Assembly (NCBI RefSeq): GCF_019247635.1
Contig: NZ_JAFBAR010000034.1
Span: 1-52,503 of the forward strand
Reading direction: 5' to 3'
Length of the DNA: 52,503 nt
Source: Mycobacterium sp.
GTDB taxonomy: Bacteria > Actinomycetota > Actinomycetes > Mycobacteriales > Mycobacteriaceae
The position numbers and the translations under genes are program-made. The number at the start of each line of letters is the position of its first letter. The first letter of the stretch is position 1. Below the pieces are notes generated by a model. It worked only from the letters and a program-made list of their open reading frames with translations. It did not search any database and was not told the origin of the DNA. This document shows, piece by piece, positions 1-8,479 of the stretch.

Positions 1-2
1 TG

Positions 3-596
3 ATCGCTGGGCCCGAGCGGGAGGCCACCGAACACACGCTGAACTCGTTTGTGCAGTGCTGTCTGGATGTGTCGCGGGTGGGGCGTTTCCTGGTGCTCGA
101 TGTCGGGTTGTCCGCCGGGGACCGCGCCCTGCTGGCCCAGCGGTACGCGTTCGTGGAGTTCGTTGATCCTGACCCTGCAGGTGGGCCCGCTGCCCTGCTG
201 GCCCAGATCCGCGCTCAGATCCATGCACCGTTTTGGCTGCATCTGGGCCAGGGCTGGCGGTTTTTTGCCCCCGAGAACCTGATCACCCGGCTGACCGGTG
301 TGCTCGCGGCCGAGCCAGGGGTGTTTCAGGTAGCCATCAACTACCTCGATGCGCTCACGCTGACCGCCACCAGCGCACCCGAGACCGCGGTAGGCCACAG
401 CCCTGATGCCGGCCGCTATGTGCTGACCGAATCCATCGCCAACGGCCCGGCCATGTTCGATACCGCGCGCCTGGACCGAGCCGGCGGCATGCCCGCCCTC
501 GAGCTGGACCCAATACCCGATCTAGAGCGGCGCGCGGCCGCCGCCGGACTGCGCACCGCCAGCCTCGACGAAGTCCTCTGCATCACCGCAATCTGA
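3..596 (+). CDS. Glycosyltransferase-like protein, C-terminal part (5' truncated by window edge)
   Basis: The reading frame is open from the window edge to a TGA and carries about 197 codons, so the true start lies upstream. The visible part has short hydrophobic strand-like stretches (FLVLDVGLS, YAFVEFVDPD) and a segment that places an aromatic-rich turn (PFWLHLGQGWRFF) after a bound-substrate-like loop. This resembles the second half of GT-A fold glycosyltransferases, but I recognise no decisive DxD motif in the visible part. The product could be another nucleotide-sugar or SAM-type fold. No signal or membrane segment is visible. The next gene is convergent and starts its stop codon 15 bp downstream. 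Confidence 0.45.
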   Translation: MAGPEREATEHTLNSFVQCCLDVSRVGRFLVLDVGLSAGDRALLAQRYAFVEFVDPDPAGGPAALLAQIRAQIHAPFWLHLGQGWRFFAPENLITRLTGVLAAEPGVFQVAINYLDALTLTATSAPETAVGHSPDAGRYVLTESIANGPAMFDTARLDRAGGMPALELDPIPDLERRAAAAGLRTASLDEVLCITAI

Positions 597-610
597 CCCC
601 CTGCGCCCGG

Positions 611-937
611 TTAATCCGCTTCGCCCGGTTCTCCTGGCTGGCCCGGTTCTCCTGGCTGGCCGGGTTGGCCGGGTTGGCCGGGGGTTCCGCCTGGACCGGG
701 CGCGCCGGCGGCACCGCCCTGGCCGCCTTCGCCGGGTTGACCTCCGGCGCCGGGAGCTCCGCCTGCGCCGCCGTCGCCACCCCGCCCGCCGTCGCCACCT
801 TGGCCGCCAACCTCACCCCAGCCGCCCGCCCCGCCTTGCCCGCCAGCCCCGCCTGCGCCACCAGCTCCGCCGGCCCCACCAGCTCCACCTGCGCCACCGG
901 CCCCGCCTCGCCCGCCCTGGCCGCCACTGCCGTCCAT
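611..937 (-). CDS. Glycine-rich collagen-like / PGRS-like repeat protein
   Basis: The 108-residue product is almost entirely Gly-X-Y. The first two thirds is GGA/GGQ/GGD repeats like a PGRS domain. The last 30 residues follow a collagen rhythm (GAPGPGG, then repeated GQP and GEP triplets) and end in Glu-Ala-Asp. No PE domain or signal peptide precedes it. The ATG at 937 was chosen because a strong GGAGAAGGG ribosome-binding site sits 8 bases upstream. An in-frame ATG at 1003 and a still longer open frame overlapping cinA are less likely. The function is unknown. GC-rich repeats keep many frames open, so translation is not proven. Confidence 0.5.
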   Translation of the reverse strand: MDGSGGQGGRGGAGGAGGAGGAGGAGGAGGAGGQGGAGGWGEVGGQGGDGGRGGDGGAGGAPGAGGQPGEGGQGGAAGAPGPGGTPGQPGQPGQPGEPGQPGEPGEAD

Positions 938-1055
938 TGGCCTGCCCTTCTCCGACGTGATTGCCCCGACCCCCCCGTCACCGGTCAGTATGGCGATCGG
1001 CATCGGAGATGTCCGGGTTTTACCGAGTTCGTACCCCCAACCGAAGCCACGTGAG

Positions 1056-2348
1056 TCACGCGCGTTGTGCGCCGCTGAGCGTCCGCCGTAGCAGGTGCAT
1101 CGCCACCGTCGTCGAACGTTCCCGGACGTCTGACCGGTTCCCGGGCAGCCGCAACGTCCGGGTGAGGGTCGGGCCGTCTGCCAGCTTGACAGTGAAACAG
1201 ACTGTCCCGACCGGCTTTTCGGGCGTACCCCCGCCCGGTCCGGCGATTCCGGTGACGGCGACGGCGGTGTCGGCGCCGAAGCGTTGCAGCGCGCCCGTCG
1301 CCATCGCCTCGGCGACCGGCTCGGACACCGCACCGTGCTGTTCGATCAGGGCCGGGTCGACGCCCAGCAGCTCGGCTTTGGCCTCGTTGGAGTAGGACAC
1401 CACGCCGCCGGCCACGTACCCCGACGACCCGGGCCGATCGGTGAGTCGCGCCGCCACCAGTCCAGCGGTGCAGGATTCCGCTGTCGCGAGCCAGCGGCCG
1501 GCGAGGAGCTGTGCGAGTTGATCGTCGACGGTAGCGCCGTCTTCGGAGTAGAGCTGGTCCCCGTGCTTATCGCGGAGTAGCTGCGTCAGTTGCGCGTAGA
1601 CCTTCGCGGCAGCCGGCTCGTAGCGGGTGACCATCTCGATCTCACCGCGCCGCAGGCAGGTGGTGATCTCCAAGGCGTCGAAGCCGGGAACGGATGCTTC
1701 GGCGGCGCGCAGCGTCTCGGCCAGCCCGGACTCGGGCAGCCCGAACATCCGGATCGTCTCCTGCCGATAGATCGTTCGGCCGGCGATCGCCTGGTGGGCC
1801 GCGGGTGTCTCGATTGCGTTGTGCCACATGGGCTGTAGCTCCCGCGGCGGTCCCGGCAGCACGATCACGGTCGGCTTGCCGGGCACGACGACGCCCGGCG
1901 CCGTACCGACCGGGTCGAGCACCTGCGCACCGGCGGGGATCATGGCCTGCTTGCGATTGGCCGCGCGAACTGCCTCGAAGTTTGTCGTATCAAAGTGCGC
2001 CATCAGCTTTTTGAGGATATTGGCGATCTTGTTCTCGACTTCCTCGTCGAGCACCAGTGCGCGCCCGCAGACGCGGGCCACCACCTCGACGGTCATGTCG
2101 TCGGCCGTCGGGCCCAGGCCACCGCTGGTGACGATCAGGTCGACGCCCTGGTCGGCCATAAAACGTAGCTGTGCCTCGATATCGGCTGGGCGGTCGCCGC
2201 AGATGGTGATGTGCGCCAGTTCGACGCCTAGCTCCAGCAGCCGGTCGGCGATCCACGGGCCGTTTCTGTCTTGGACGCGTCCGGTAAGGACTTCGGTTCC
2301 CGTGACCACGATGCCCGCGCGTGCGCTCACCGGGACGAGCCTACGCAT
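1056..2348 (-). CDS. cinA: CinA family protein (MoaB-like domain plus nicotinamide-nucleotide amidohydrolase domain)
   Basis: At 430 residues this matches the full length of mycobacterial CinA (Rv1901). Residues 10-170 form the MoaB/MogA-like COG1058 domain with [13 protein letters not shown] and [11 protein letters not shown]. Residues about 270-425 form the PncC-type domain with the AESCTAGL motif near residue 287 and [10 protein letters not shown]. The PncC domain family deamidates NMN in pyridine-nucleotide salvage, and the N-terminal domain family hydrolyses ADP-ribose in some bacteria. The protein should be cytosolic. The ATG at 2348 gives the family length; a GTG at 2330 is a weaker alternative. 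Its start codon overlaps, on the other strand, the start of the lipJ remnant through a shared CATG. Confidence 0.9.
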   Translation of the reverse strand: MRRLVPVSARAGIVVTGTEVLTGRVQDRNGPWIADRLLELGVELAHITICGDRPADIEAQLRFMADQGVDLIVTSGGLGPTADDMTVEVVARVCGRALVLDEEVENKIANILKKLMAHFDTTNFEAVRAANRKQAMIPAGAQVLDPVGTAPGVVVPGKPTVIVLPGPPRELQPMWHNAIETPAAHQAIAGRTIYRQETIRMFGLPESGLAETLRAAEASVPGFDALEITTCLRRGEIEMVTRYEPAAAKVYAQLTQLLRDKHGDQLYSEDGATVDDQLAQLLAGRWLATAESCTAGLVAARLTDRPGSSGYVAGGVVSYSNEAKAELLGVDPALIEQHGAVSEPVAEAMATGALQRFGADTAVAVTGIAGPGGGTPEKPVGTVCFTVKLADGPTLTRTLRLPGNRSDVRERSTTVAMHLLRRTLSGAQRA

Positions 2349-2487
2349 GGCTTACCCGGAGGCCGTGGCACAGGCGCCTCGAACTCCGAGGACTCGCTAC
2401 GCCAAATGCGGCGACATGGACATCACCTACCAGGTGGGACAAGGCCGGCCGGGCTGGGTTGGCCCGGTCGCTGGCCGTCCACGGTGA
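2347..2487 (+). pseudogene. lipJ: 5' remnant of lipJ (alpha/beta hydrolase-adenylate cyclase, Rv1900c type)
   Basis: The frame from the ATG at 2347 gives about 30 residues that match the conserved beginning of mycobacterial LipJ proteins, including RTRYAKCGDMDITYQV. It then loses similarity and stops after 47 codons. The hydrolase and class III cyclase domains of the family (about 460 residues) are absent. In M. tuberculosis, lipJ is divergent from cinA exactly as here. I infer that lipJ, and probably the neighbouring lppD, were deleted and only the start survived next to the cinA promoter. The assignment rests on remembered homology. Confidence 0.7.
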
Positions 2488-2505
2488 TACCTGCCGCGGC
2501 CGGTC

Positions 2506-2655
2506 TCAGCCGTTAGTGCCGGGCGTGCCCGGTGATCCCGCAGCGCCGTTCGGCGTGCCGCCGTCGGTGAAGTTACCGGCCTTGCCGCCGGTACCGCCAC
2601 TGCCGTTCGTGCTGCCGGTGCCGGCGGCCCCGCCGTTGCCGCCGTTACCGCCGTG
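2506..2655 (-). pseudogene. C-terminal relic of a PE_PGRS gene
   Basis: One minus-strand frame reads as a typical PGRS tail: HGGNGGNGGAAGTG, then NGSGGTGGKAGN, ending GSPGTPGTNG and TGA at 2506. Upstream of about 2655 the Gly-rich frame breaks down and no PE domain (about 110 residues) occurs before the Rv1898-type gene. It is therefore a fragment, not an expressed PE_PGRS protein. It lies where lipJ and lppD are in M. tuberculosis. Its presence points to a lineage that has, or had, PGRS genes. Confidence 0.6.
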
Positions 2656-2724
2656 GCATCGGCCGCGTGGCCCCGGCGCCGCATAGGGACCCGCCGAGCA
2701 GGTGTTCGCCGCAGCGGTGCGGGC

Positions 2725-3030
2725 TCAGCCGTCGGACAGATAACGCTCGACGGACTCGACCTTGCGCGTCATCGCGTTGCTAACCCCGGCACGCCAGTCC
2801 GCCTTGATCACGGCGCTGACCCGCGGCGCGCGGGCCGCGACAGCTTCCACGGCGCGCTGCACCACCGTCATCACCTCTTCCCAGGTTTCGCCCTCGATCG
2901 TGGTGAACATCGCATCCGTCTTGTTGGGCAGCCCCGAATCGCGAACCACCCGAACCGCTTCGGCGACGATCTCGCCAACCCCGTCACCCACCCCCAGCGG
3001 GGTTACCGAAAAAGCGACCAGCACAGACAT
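2725..3030 (-). CDS. MTH1187/YqgV-type thiamine-binding-like protein (Rv1898 homologue)
   Basis: This 101-residue protein has the family pattern [13 protein letters not shown] at the N-terminus and an internal [12 protein letters not shown] segment. MTH1187/YkoF-like proteins are small ferredoxin-fold proteins that bind thiamine or related ligands and usually form tetramers. It should be cytosolic with no signal. The ATG at 3030 gives the family length (Rv1898 is 102 residues); longer starts would run into the dtd promoter. It is divergent from dtd with 24 bp between start codons, an arrangement that matches M. tuberculosis Rv1898/Rv1897c. Confidence 0.85.
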   Translation of the reverse strand: MSVLVAFSVTPLGVGDGVGEIVAEAVRVVRDSGLPNKTDAMFTTIEGETWEEVMTVVQRAVEAVAARAPRVSAVIKADWRAGVSNAMTRKVESVERYLSDG

Positions 3031-3054
3031 CCCCAGAGCGTAGCCTGATTGCCC

Positions 3055-3486
3055 GTGCGGGTTCTGGTGCAACGGGTTTCAGCGGCCAAGGTGTCGGTCG
3101 ATGGTCAGGTGGTCGGCGCTATCGAACCCGAAGGCCAGGGGCTACTCGCCCTCGTCGGGGTCACCCATACCGATGATGAAACCACGGCGCGCCGCCTCGC
3201 CGAAAAGCTCTGGAATCTGCGCATTCTGGCCGACGAGCGATCCGCGGCCGACGTCGCCGCCCCGATCCTGGTGATCAGCCAGTTCACCCTCTACGCCGAC
3301 ACCGCGAAGGGGCGACGTCCATCGTGGAACGCGGCCGCCCCGGGCACGGTCGCCGAACCGCTGGTGGCGGCGTTCGCCGACGCGTTGCGAGGGCTGGGTG
3401 CCCCGGTCGAGACGGGTGTTTTCGGCGCTCACATGCATGTCGAATTGATAAACGACGGCCCGGTGACGGTGTTTCTGGAACTTTGA
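3055..3486 (+). CDS. dtd: D-aminoacyl-tRNA deacylase
   Basis: The product has 143 residues, the same as M. tuberculosis Dtd (Rv1897c). It begins [13 protein letters not shown], has the [18 protein letters not shown] catalytic segment and ends with [11 protein letters not shown], the Gly-cisPro-type cross-subunit motif (NDGPVT). The enzyme removes D-amino acids mischarged on tRNA and acts as a homodimer in the cytosol. The GTG start at 3055 matches the family; an in-frame TTG at 3049 would add two residues. Confidence 0.93.
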   Translation: MRVLVQRVSAAKVSVDGQVVGAIEPEGQGLLALVGVTHTDDETTARRLAEKLWNLRILADERSAADVAAPILVISQFTLYADTAKGRRPSWNAAAPGTVAEPLVAAFADALRGLGAPVETGVFGAHMHVELINDGPVTVFLEL

Positions 3487-3551
3487 GCCCGTCCCCGCGC
3501 GTACTTTGGTTACGTCGACTAGGTATTGCTGCGCACGGACGGGAAGGACCC

Positions 3552-4475
3552 ATGGCTGCCAAATCCGCGTCGCCTGAGTATGGGTCGCTTCGTACTGACG
3601 ACGACGACTGGGACATTGTCAGCGGCGTGGGCTACACGGCGCTGCTGGTCGCGGGGTGGCGTGCGCTGCACGCCGTCAGCACGCAACCACTGGTCCGGGA
3701 CGAATACGCGAAATACTTCGTCGCCGCGTCGCACGATCCGTATCTAATGGGTGCGCTTGGCAACCCGGGTGTTACCGAGGACGAGAACGCCTTCCCCCGG
3801 CTCTACGGCGTGCAAACACGGTTCTTCGACGACTTCTTCAGCTCCGCGAGCGCCGCGGGCATCCGGCAGGCGGTGATCGTTGCCGCCGGCTTGGATTCCC
3901 GGGCGTATCGACTCGACTGGCCAGACGGGACAACGATTTTCGAAGTCGACCTACCGAAAGTCCTGGAATTCAAGGCTCGCGTGCTCAGCGAACACGGCGC
4001 CACGCCCAAAGCCCGAAGGATCGACATCGCAGCCGATCTGCGCACCCACTGGCCCGCGCCGCTCAAGGCTGCCGGATTCGACCGGCACAGCCGCAGCGCC
4101 TGGTCGGTGGAGGGAATATTGCCCTATCTGACCGACGACGCCCAGAGCGCGCTGTTCACCCAGATCACCGATCTTTGCGCGCCAGGCAGCCAAATCGCTA
4201 TCGGCGCACTGGGTTCGCGCCTGGACCACGACAAACTCAGCGCCCTGGAAGCTGCGCACCCCGGCGTCAACAAGTCGGGCGCCGTGGACTTCTCGGCGCT
4301 GACCTACGAGACCAAGACCGACCCCGCACACTGGCTGGCCGCGCATGGGTGGGATGTCGAACCCGTCCGCAACACACTGGACCTACAGGCGGGCTATGGG
4401 ATGAGTCCGCCGGACGTGGACGTCAAAATCGACGGTTTCATGCGCTCGCAATACATTACGGCGACACGGTCGTGA
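3552..4475 (+). CDS. Class I SAM-dependent methyltransferase, mycobacterial SSM/Rv1896c type
   Basis: This 307-residue protein belongs to the mycobacterial methyltransferase family that includes Rv1896c (PF04072, leucine carboxyl methyltransferase-like). Visible features are [20 protein letters not shown] near the N-terminus, the SAM loop [15 protein letters not shown] near residue 111, the acidic strand-end [12 protein letters not shown], and VEGILPYL. The physiological substrate is unknown for the family. The ATG at 3552 follows a GGGAAGGACC ribosome-binding site. Its TGA overlaps the GTG of the next gene, so the two are probably translationally coupled. Confidence 0.85.
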   Translation: MAAKSASPEYGSLRTDDDDWDIVSGVGYTALLVAGWRALHAVSTQPLVRDEYAKYFVAASHDPYLMGALGNPGVTEDENAFPRLYGVQTRFFDDFFSSASAAGIRQAVIVAAGLDSRAYRLDWPDGTTIFEVDLPKVLEFKARVLSEHGATPKARRIDIAADLRTHWPAPLKAAGFDRHSRSAWSVEGILPYLTDDAQSALFTQITDLCAPGSQIAIGALGSRLDHDKLSALEAAHPGVNKSGAVDFSALTYETKTDPAHWLAAHGWDVEPVRNTLDLQAGYGMSPPDVDVKIDGFMRSQYITATRS

Positions 4476-5245
4476 ACCTCTCGCCCGCCGACGCCATCGC
4501 GGAGATCGACGCGAGCTTACCCGGCCCGGGAGTCGGCGCGTTCTTCGATCTGGATGGCACCCTGGTTGACGGGTTCACGGCGGCAGTTCACGTCGGCGAT
4601 CGGATCCGGCGCCGGCAGGCCGGGATGGGCGAACTCCTCGGCGTGTTCGAGGCAGCGGTTCGGTATCGCCTCGGTCGGCTCGAGTTCGAGCACCTTATCG
4701 TGCGGGCCGCTGGCTATCTGCGCGGTCAGTCGATCGCCGAGCTCGACGAGCTGGGTGAGCGCCTGTTCGTAGAACGCATTGCCCCACGGCTCTATTCGCA
4801 CATGCGTGAAGTCGTGCGCGCACACCAGGAACGTGGGCACACCGTGGTGCTGAGTTCCTCGGCGCTATCCATCCAGGCCGTCCCCGTGGCCCGCTTTCTC
4901 GGCATCGCCAATGTGCAGTGCAACCACTTCGAACTCGACGAGCACGGACAGCTGACCGGCGGGATCGTCAGGCCCATCGTGTGGGGAAAGACCAAGGCCG
5001 CCGCGGTGGAGCAATTCAGCGTCGAGAATGACGTTGCGCTGCAACGAAGTTACTTCTACGCCGACGGCGACGAGGACGCGGCGGCGATGACGATCGTGGG
5101 CTGTCCGCGGCCGGTGAACCCGCGTTCGGGCCTGGCCGCTGCAGCCGCCGCGCACGGATGGCCGGTGTTGTGCCTCAATTCGAGCGGCAGGCGGCCTCGG
5201 GCGCAGCATTACCTCGCCAGGCGCGTCCGTCGGGAACAGGACTAG
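4472..5245 (+). CDS. HAD-IB family phosphatase (SerB-like)
   Basis: The 257-residue product shows HAD motif [12 protein letters not shown] with nucleophile pair Asp26/Asp28, motif [11 protein letters not shown], and a late [11 protein letters not shown] matching motif IV. The C1 cap is helical. The sequence resembles the N-terminal HAD half of mycobacterial bifunctional HAD-acyltransferases such as Rv2483c, but the acyltransferase half is absent. It probably hydrolyses a small phosphomonoester in the cytosol. It starts with GTG overlapping the methyltransferase stop (GTGA). Its TAG overlaps by four bases the stop of the convergent dehydrogenase. Confidence 0.85.
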   Translation: MNLSPADAIAEIDASLPGPGVGAFFDLDGTLVDGFTAAVHVGDRIRRRQAGMGELLGVFEAAVRYRLGRLEFEHLIVRAAGYLRGQSIAELDELGERLFVERIAPRLYSHMREVVRAHQERGHTVVLSSSALSIQAVPVARFLGIANVQCNHFELDEHGQLTGGIVRPIVWGKTKAAAVEQFSVENDVALQRSYFYADGDEDAAAMTIVGCPRPVNPRSGLAAAAAAHGWPVLCLNSSGRRPRAQHYLARRVRREQD

Positions 5246-6267
5246 GGCTTCAACAGGATCTTCACGACGTCACCCGACCGGGCGTGTGCGGACGCGTATG
5301 CCTTGGCCGCTTCATCCAATGGCATTGTCGTGGTGAAGATCCCGTCGACATCCAGCCTTCCCGACTGAAGCAGAGGAATCAGTTCTGGCCAGGTGCGCTG
5401 GACCGGCGCCGTAGTCCATCGCACCGTGATGCTGCGAATGAGGCAGCCCAGCGCGGGAAAGGGAAACGGCTGCAGATCGTGCACACCGACGACCGAGACG
5501 GTGCCGCCGGGCCGCACAGCGTCGAGCGCGTCGGTCAGCGAGGCATCCGTGGCGACGGCATCGATTACCGAGTCCGCGCCCCGGCCGCCCGTCGCGGCCA
5601 GGACGGCCTCAGCCGCGGGCGACGGCATCGGCGTCGCGCCCCACTCGGCGGCGCGCCGCAACCGGCCCTCGACACGGTCTACCGCGAAAACCGTTGCGGC
5701 GCCTTGGGCGAAGGCGCTTCGCAGGGCACACAGGCCGACCGCGCCGAGCCCGATAATGGCGACGGTGCCACCGAAGGGGACGTCGGCTCGCTGGACGGCC
5801 GCCCACCCGGTGGCCAGGTTGTCGGTGAGCAGCAGCGCCTGCTCGGTGGTGATCCCTTCGGGGATGGTGAGCAGCTGGAAGTCGGCGGCGGGCACCGCGA
5901 GCAGGTCGGCCTGCGCGCCACCGAGCGCACCGCCGCCGAAGATCCGCAGGCCGGAGAAGCACAAGACGGGATCACGGGTGGCGCAGCCCGGGCACGTGCC
6001 GCAGCCGGCGACCGACGACACCAAGACCACGTCGCCAACTGACACCGAACGCACGTCCGGCCCGACCTCCACCACCGTGCCCACCGCTTCGTGGCCGAGC
6101 GAAACCGGCTCAATGAAGGGGTAGTCGCCCTCGTAGAAATGTAGATCGGACCCGCAGATGCCGGCGGCGTTTACCGAGACGACCGCGCCGTCCGGACCGG
6201 GAAGTTCCGGATCGGGGCGGGTGTCGACCCGGATGCTGGCAGATCCGTCGATTACTACAGCGCGCAT
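5242..6267 (-). CDS. Zinc-dependent alcohol dehydrogenase, MDR superfamily (Rv1895 homologue)
   Basis: This 341-residue MDR dehydrogenase has the catalytic zinc ligands in GICGSDLHF and GHEAVG, a structural-zinc cluster of four Cys in GCGTCPGCATRDPVLC, and the Rossmann motif GLGAVG in the second half. It oxidises an alcohol with NAD(P); the substrate is not known. The ATG at 6267 is the family start, and longer frames run into the upstream gene. The start codon is only 10 bp after the stop of the Baeyer-Villiger-type monooxygenase on the same strand. The two are probably one transcript, with the dehydrogenase making or removing a carbonyl that the monooxygenase uses. Confidence 0.85.
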   Translation of the reverse strand: MRAVVIDGSASIRVDTRPDPELPGPDGAVVSVNAAGICGSDLHFYEGDYPFIEPVSLGHEAVGTVVEVGPDVRSVSVGDVVLVSSVAGCGTCPGCATRDPVLCFSGLRIFGGGALGGAQADLLAVPAADFQLLTIPEGITTEQALLLTDNLATGWAAVQRADVPFGGTVAIIGLGAVGLCALRSAFAQGAATVFAVDRVEGRLRRAAEWGATPMPSPAAEAVLAATGGRGADSVIDAVATDASLTDALDAVRPGGTVSVVGVHDLQPFPFPALGCLIRSITVRWTTAPVQRTWPELIPLLQSGRLDVDGIFTTTMPLDEAAKAYASAHARSGDVVKILLKP

Positions 6268-6277
6268 CGCAAACTGC

Positions 6278-8230
6278 TCACTTCCCTTGTCGTACAACGA
6301 ACTGCGACCAGTCCGGCTCACGGACCGCGGCCCAGTACTCGTTGAGTCGCCACGGGCTAACGGTGTGGATCTCACCGTCGGCGTTCTTGAAATAGGAGTG
6401 CTTGACCGCCGGGTGCGACCACACCATTTTCTTGATCTCGGCCTGGGTCCGCCGATGCCACTCGGCGGTGGCAGCGGGCGTCGGCTCCATCGAATGTGTA
6501 CCGGGATCTGCCAGCCGTTCGAGACACTGGTCGACATAGCGCATCTGGAGTTCGGACTGGAAGATCAGGCTGCCGCCGTGGGCCAGATGCGTGCCGGGGC
6601 CATAGAGGACGAACAGATTGGGAAATCCCGGAACGGTGATGCCGAGGTACGCGTGCGGACGGCTCCCCCACACCTGGTGTAGGTCAATTCCGTTGCGGCC
6701 GAGTATCTTCAGCGGCCACAGCACATCGGTGTGCCGGAATCCGGTGGCGTAGACGATGATATCGGCGTCGTGCGTCACGCCGTCTTCGGTGACGACGCCG
6801 CCCTGGGTGATCCGTTCGATCGGAGTGCGCACCAATTCGACATTGTCCCGCCGCAGCGTTTGCAACCAGCTGCCGTTGTCCTGCAGCGTCCGTTTGCCGG
6901 TGGCGGGATAGTCGGGCAGCACCTTGGCCAACAGCTCATGGGAGTCCGGGCCCTCGCCGACCTGGCTGGTGATCCACTGCGCGAACATCATCCGCGCGGC
7001 GGCGTTGATGTCGCTGACGGCGTAGTTTTGATCGCCGTCCTGAGCTCTGTAGCCCGGGTCGGCGCGCGCGGCGTCGAGCCCCTTGTCGGAGCCGGGCCAC
7101 AGCACGAGGAATCGATACCAGCGCCCGTAGAACGGCAGGTGGTCCATGGCCCAGCGCACGCCGTCGCCGACTTCGTCGTGATACATCGGATTCGGGAACA
7201 TCCACTGCGCGGTCCGTTGAAAGATGGTGAGGCGCTCGACTTTGTCGGCTATCGCGGGTGCGATCTGGAAGCCGCTGGCGCCGGCCCCGATCAGCGCCAC
7301 GCGCTTGCCGGTCACGTCGACGCAGTGATCCCACGCGGCCGAGTGAAACGACGGTCCCCGGAACGTGTCGGCCCCGTCGAATGCGGGGATATACGGCCGG
7401 TTCAGCTGCCCGACCGCGGTGATGACAGCACGGGCGCGCACCGTGCTCGCCTGGCCGTCGAGGCCCTGCAGCGCAACAGTCCACCTGCCGTCGTCGTCGT
7501 TCCACTCGGCGGAGACAACTTCGGTGTTCCACCGCACGTGCTCGGTGAGCCCGTGCTTGTTCATCACCGCGGTGAAATAGTCGCGAAGCTCGGGCTGCTC
7601 GGCGAAGAAGTGGGTCCAGCGGTTGTTGGGTTCGAAGCTATAGCAATAGAAATGGTTTGCGACGTCGACGCGGGCGCCGGGATAGGTGTTCTCCCACCAG
7701 GTTCCGCCTGGTCCGGCGTTCTTCTCCACGATGGTGAAGGGAATGTTGGCTTGTTTGAGGCGGATCCCGGCCAGGATGCCGGATTCGCCGCAGCCGACGA
7801 CCAGCACCGGAAGCTGGGAGGTGCGCTCCGCGGGCAGGGCCGGCGGGCGGCGCGGGTCGATGCCGTCGAGGTCCATCTCCTCGCCGATCAGGGTCAGGTA
7901 GTCGTCGGGAACGTGCTCGCAGGCCGCCCAATCCAGCATTTCTCGTATTAGTTCGGTGCTCAGCGGCGCGGGCTCCGGGCAGCCGCGGTCCCGATAGTCG
8001 GCGATTATCAGGACCGCCTCGGCGCGGGCCCGGGCCTTGTCCTCCTCGGACATGAACCCCTGCACCTCGTTGAGAAACAAACCGGCCTGCTTGAAGTCGC
8101 GGATGAAACGCGGATCACCGGTGAGGTGGACCAGCGACAACAGCAGCGTCGGAATGCTCACATCCTCCAGTGCCGCCGCGATCTGCGGCGTGGGCGTCGT
8201 GAAGGGCCGGCCGGCGTAAACGCTGCGCAT
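6278..8230 (-). CDS. FAD/NADPH Baeyer-Villiger-type monooxygenase (4-hydroxyacetophenone monooxygenase-like)
   Basis: The 650-residue protein carries an N-terminal helical extension of about 135 residues, as in HapE-type enzymes, then the FAD motif VVGCGESG (near 145). The BVMO fingerprint FRGPSFHSAAWD lies near 287-298, the NADPH motif IGAGASG near 314, and the second ATG motif YATGFRHTD later. These enzymes insert oxygen next to a ketone to give an ester or lactone. The product has no signal peptide. The start at 8230 (ATG) fits the extension. A 7-bp inverted repeat (8254-8280) sits 24 bp upstream and may be its operator. It is followed at 10 bp by a zinc alcohol dehydrogenase. Confidence 0.88.
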   Translation of the reverse strand: MRSVYAGRPFTTPTPQIAAALEDVSIPTLLLSLVHLTGDPRFIRDFKQAGLFLNEVQGFMSEEDKARARAEAVLIIADYRDRGCPEPAPLSTELIREMLDWAACEHVPDDYLTLIGEEMDLDGIDPRRPPALPAERTSQLPVLVVGCGESGILAGIRLKQANIPFTIVEKNAGPGGTWWENTYPGARVDVANHFYCYSFEPNNRWTHFFAEQPELRDYFTAVMNKHGLTEHVRWNTEVVSAEWNDDDGRWTVALQGLDGQASTVRARAVITAVGQLNRPYIPAFDGADTFRGPSFHSAAWDHCVDVTGKRVALIGAGASGFQIAPAIADKVERLTIFQRTAQWMFPNPMYHDEVGDGVRWAMDHLPFYGRWYRFLVLWPGSDKGLDAARADPGYRAQDGDQNYAVSDINAAARMMFAQWITSQVGEGPDSHELLAKVLPDYPATGKRTLQDNGSWLQTLRRDNVELVRTPIERITQGGVVTEDGVTHDADIIVYATGFRHTDVLWPLKILGRNGIDLHQVWGSRPHAYLGITVPGFPNLFVLYGPGTHLAHGGSLIFQSELQMRYVDQCLERLADPGTHSMEPTPAATAEWHRRTQAEIKKMVWSHPAVKHSYFKNADGEIHTVSPWRLNEYWAAVREPDWSQFVVRQGK

Positions 8231-8252
8231 CCGATCCTTTCTCGGGTTGAGG

Positions 8253-8281
8253 TAATTACGCTACGACGAGGTTCGTAATTG
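8253..8281. promoter_or_regulatory. Inverted repeat upstream of the Baeyer-Villiger gene, candidate operator
   Basis: The arms AATTACG (8254-8260) and CGTAATT (8274-8280) are perfect inverted copies separated by 13 bp. They lie just upstream of the monooxygenase start at 8230, in an AT-richer patch. The size and place suit a TetR- or MarR-type repressor site. No regulator gene lies adjacent, so the binder is unknown. Confidence 0.4.
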
Positions 8282-8414
8282 CAGCACAACGCTACCCTCG
8301 GCGCCCAACCGGATCAAGGGTGAGGCGCCCATACGCCGGGCGGCGCCACTGATCAGTGCGACTCCTCGTGCACGCGTTGCATGACGGGTGCGGCTACCCG
8401 AGCGCCCGGTCGGG

Positions 8415-8428
8415 TAGAACCTGTTCTA
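8415..8428. promoter_or_regulatory. KstR-type operator, perfect palindrome
   Basis: The sequence TAGAACCTGTTCTA is a perfect palindrome and fits the published KstR consensus TnnAACnnGTTnnA. KstR is the TetR-family repressor of mycobacterial cholesterol catabolism, released by a steroid CoA thioester. The site is 51 bp upstream of the GTG of the membrane-protein gene at 8480 and about 185 bp from the divergent monooxygenase start, so it could affect one or both. Confidence 0.75.
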
Positions 8429-8479
8429 ACCTGCGGGGATTCAGCGAAGCAGCCGGACACCGATTCGGAGGTGACCGTC

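Noticed and set aside
611..937. Regularly spaced GC-rich repeats that could look like a CRISPR array
   Set aside because: The periodicity is three and nine bases and encodes Gly-X-Y triplets; there are no conserved repeats with unique spacers.
3656..5245. A 529-codon frame beginning inside the methyltransferase
   Set aside because: Only the part from the GTG at 4472 has HAD motifs; the first 270 codons are a shadow of the methyltransferase.
6731..7951. A 406-codon plus-strand frame
   Set aside because: It lies wholly antisense to the Baeyer-Villiger monooxygenase and has no ribosome-binding site or family features.
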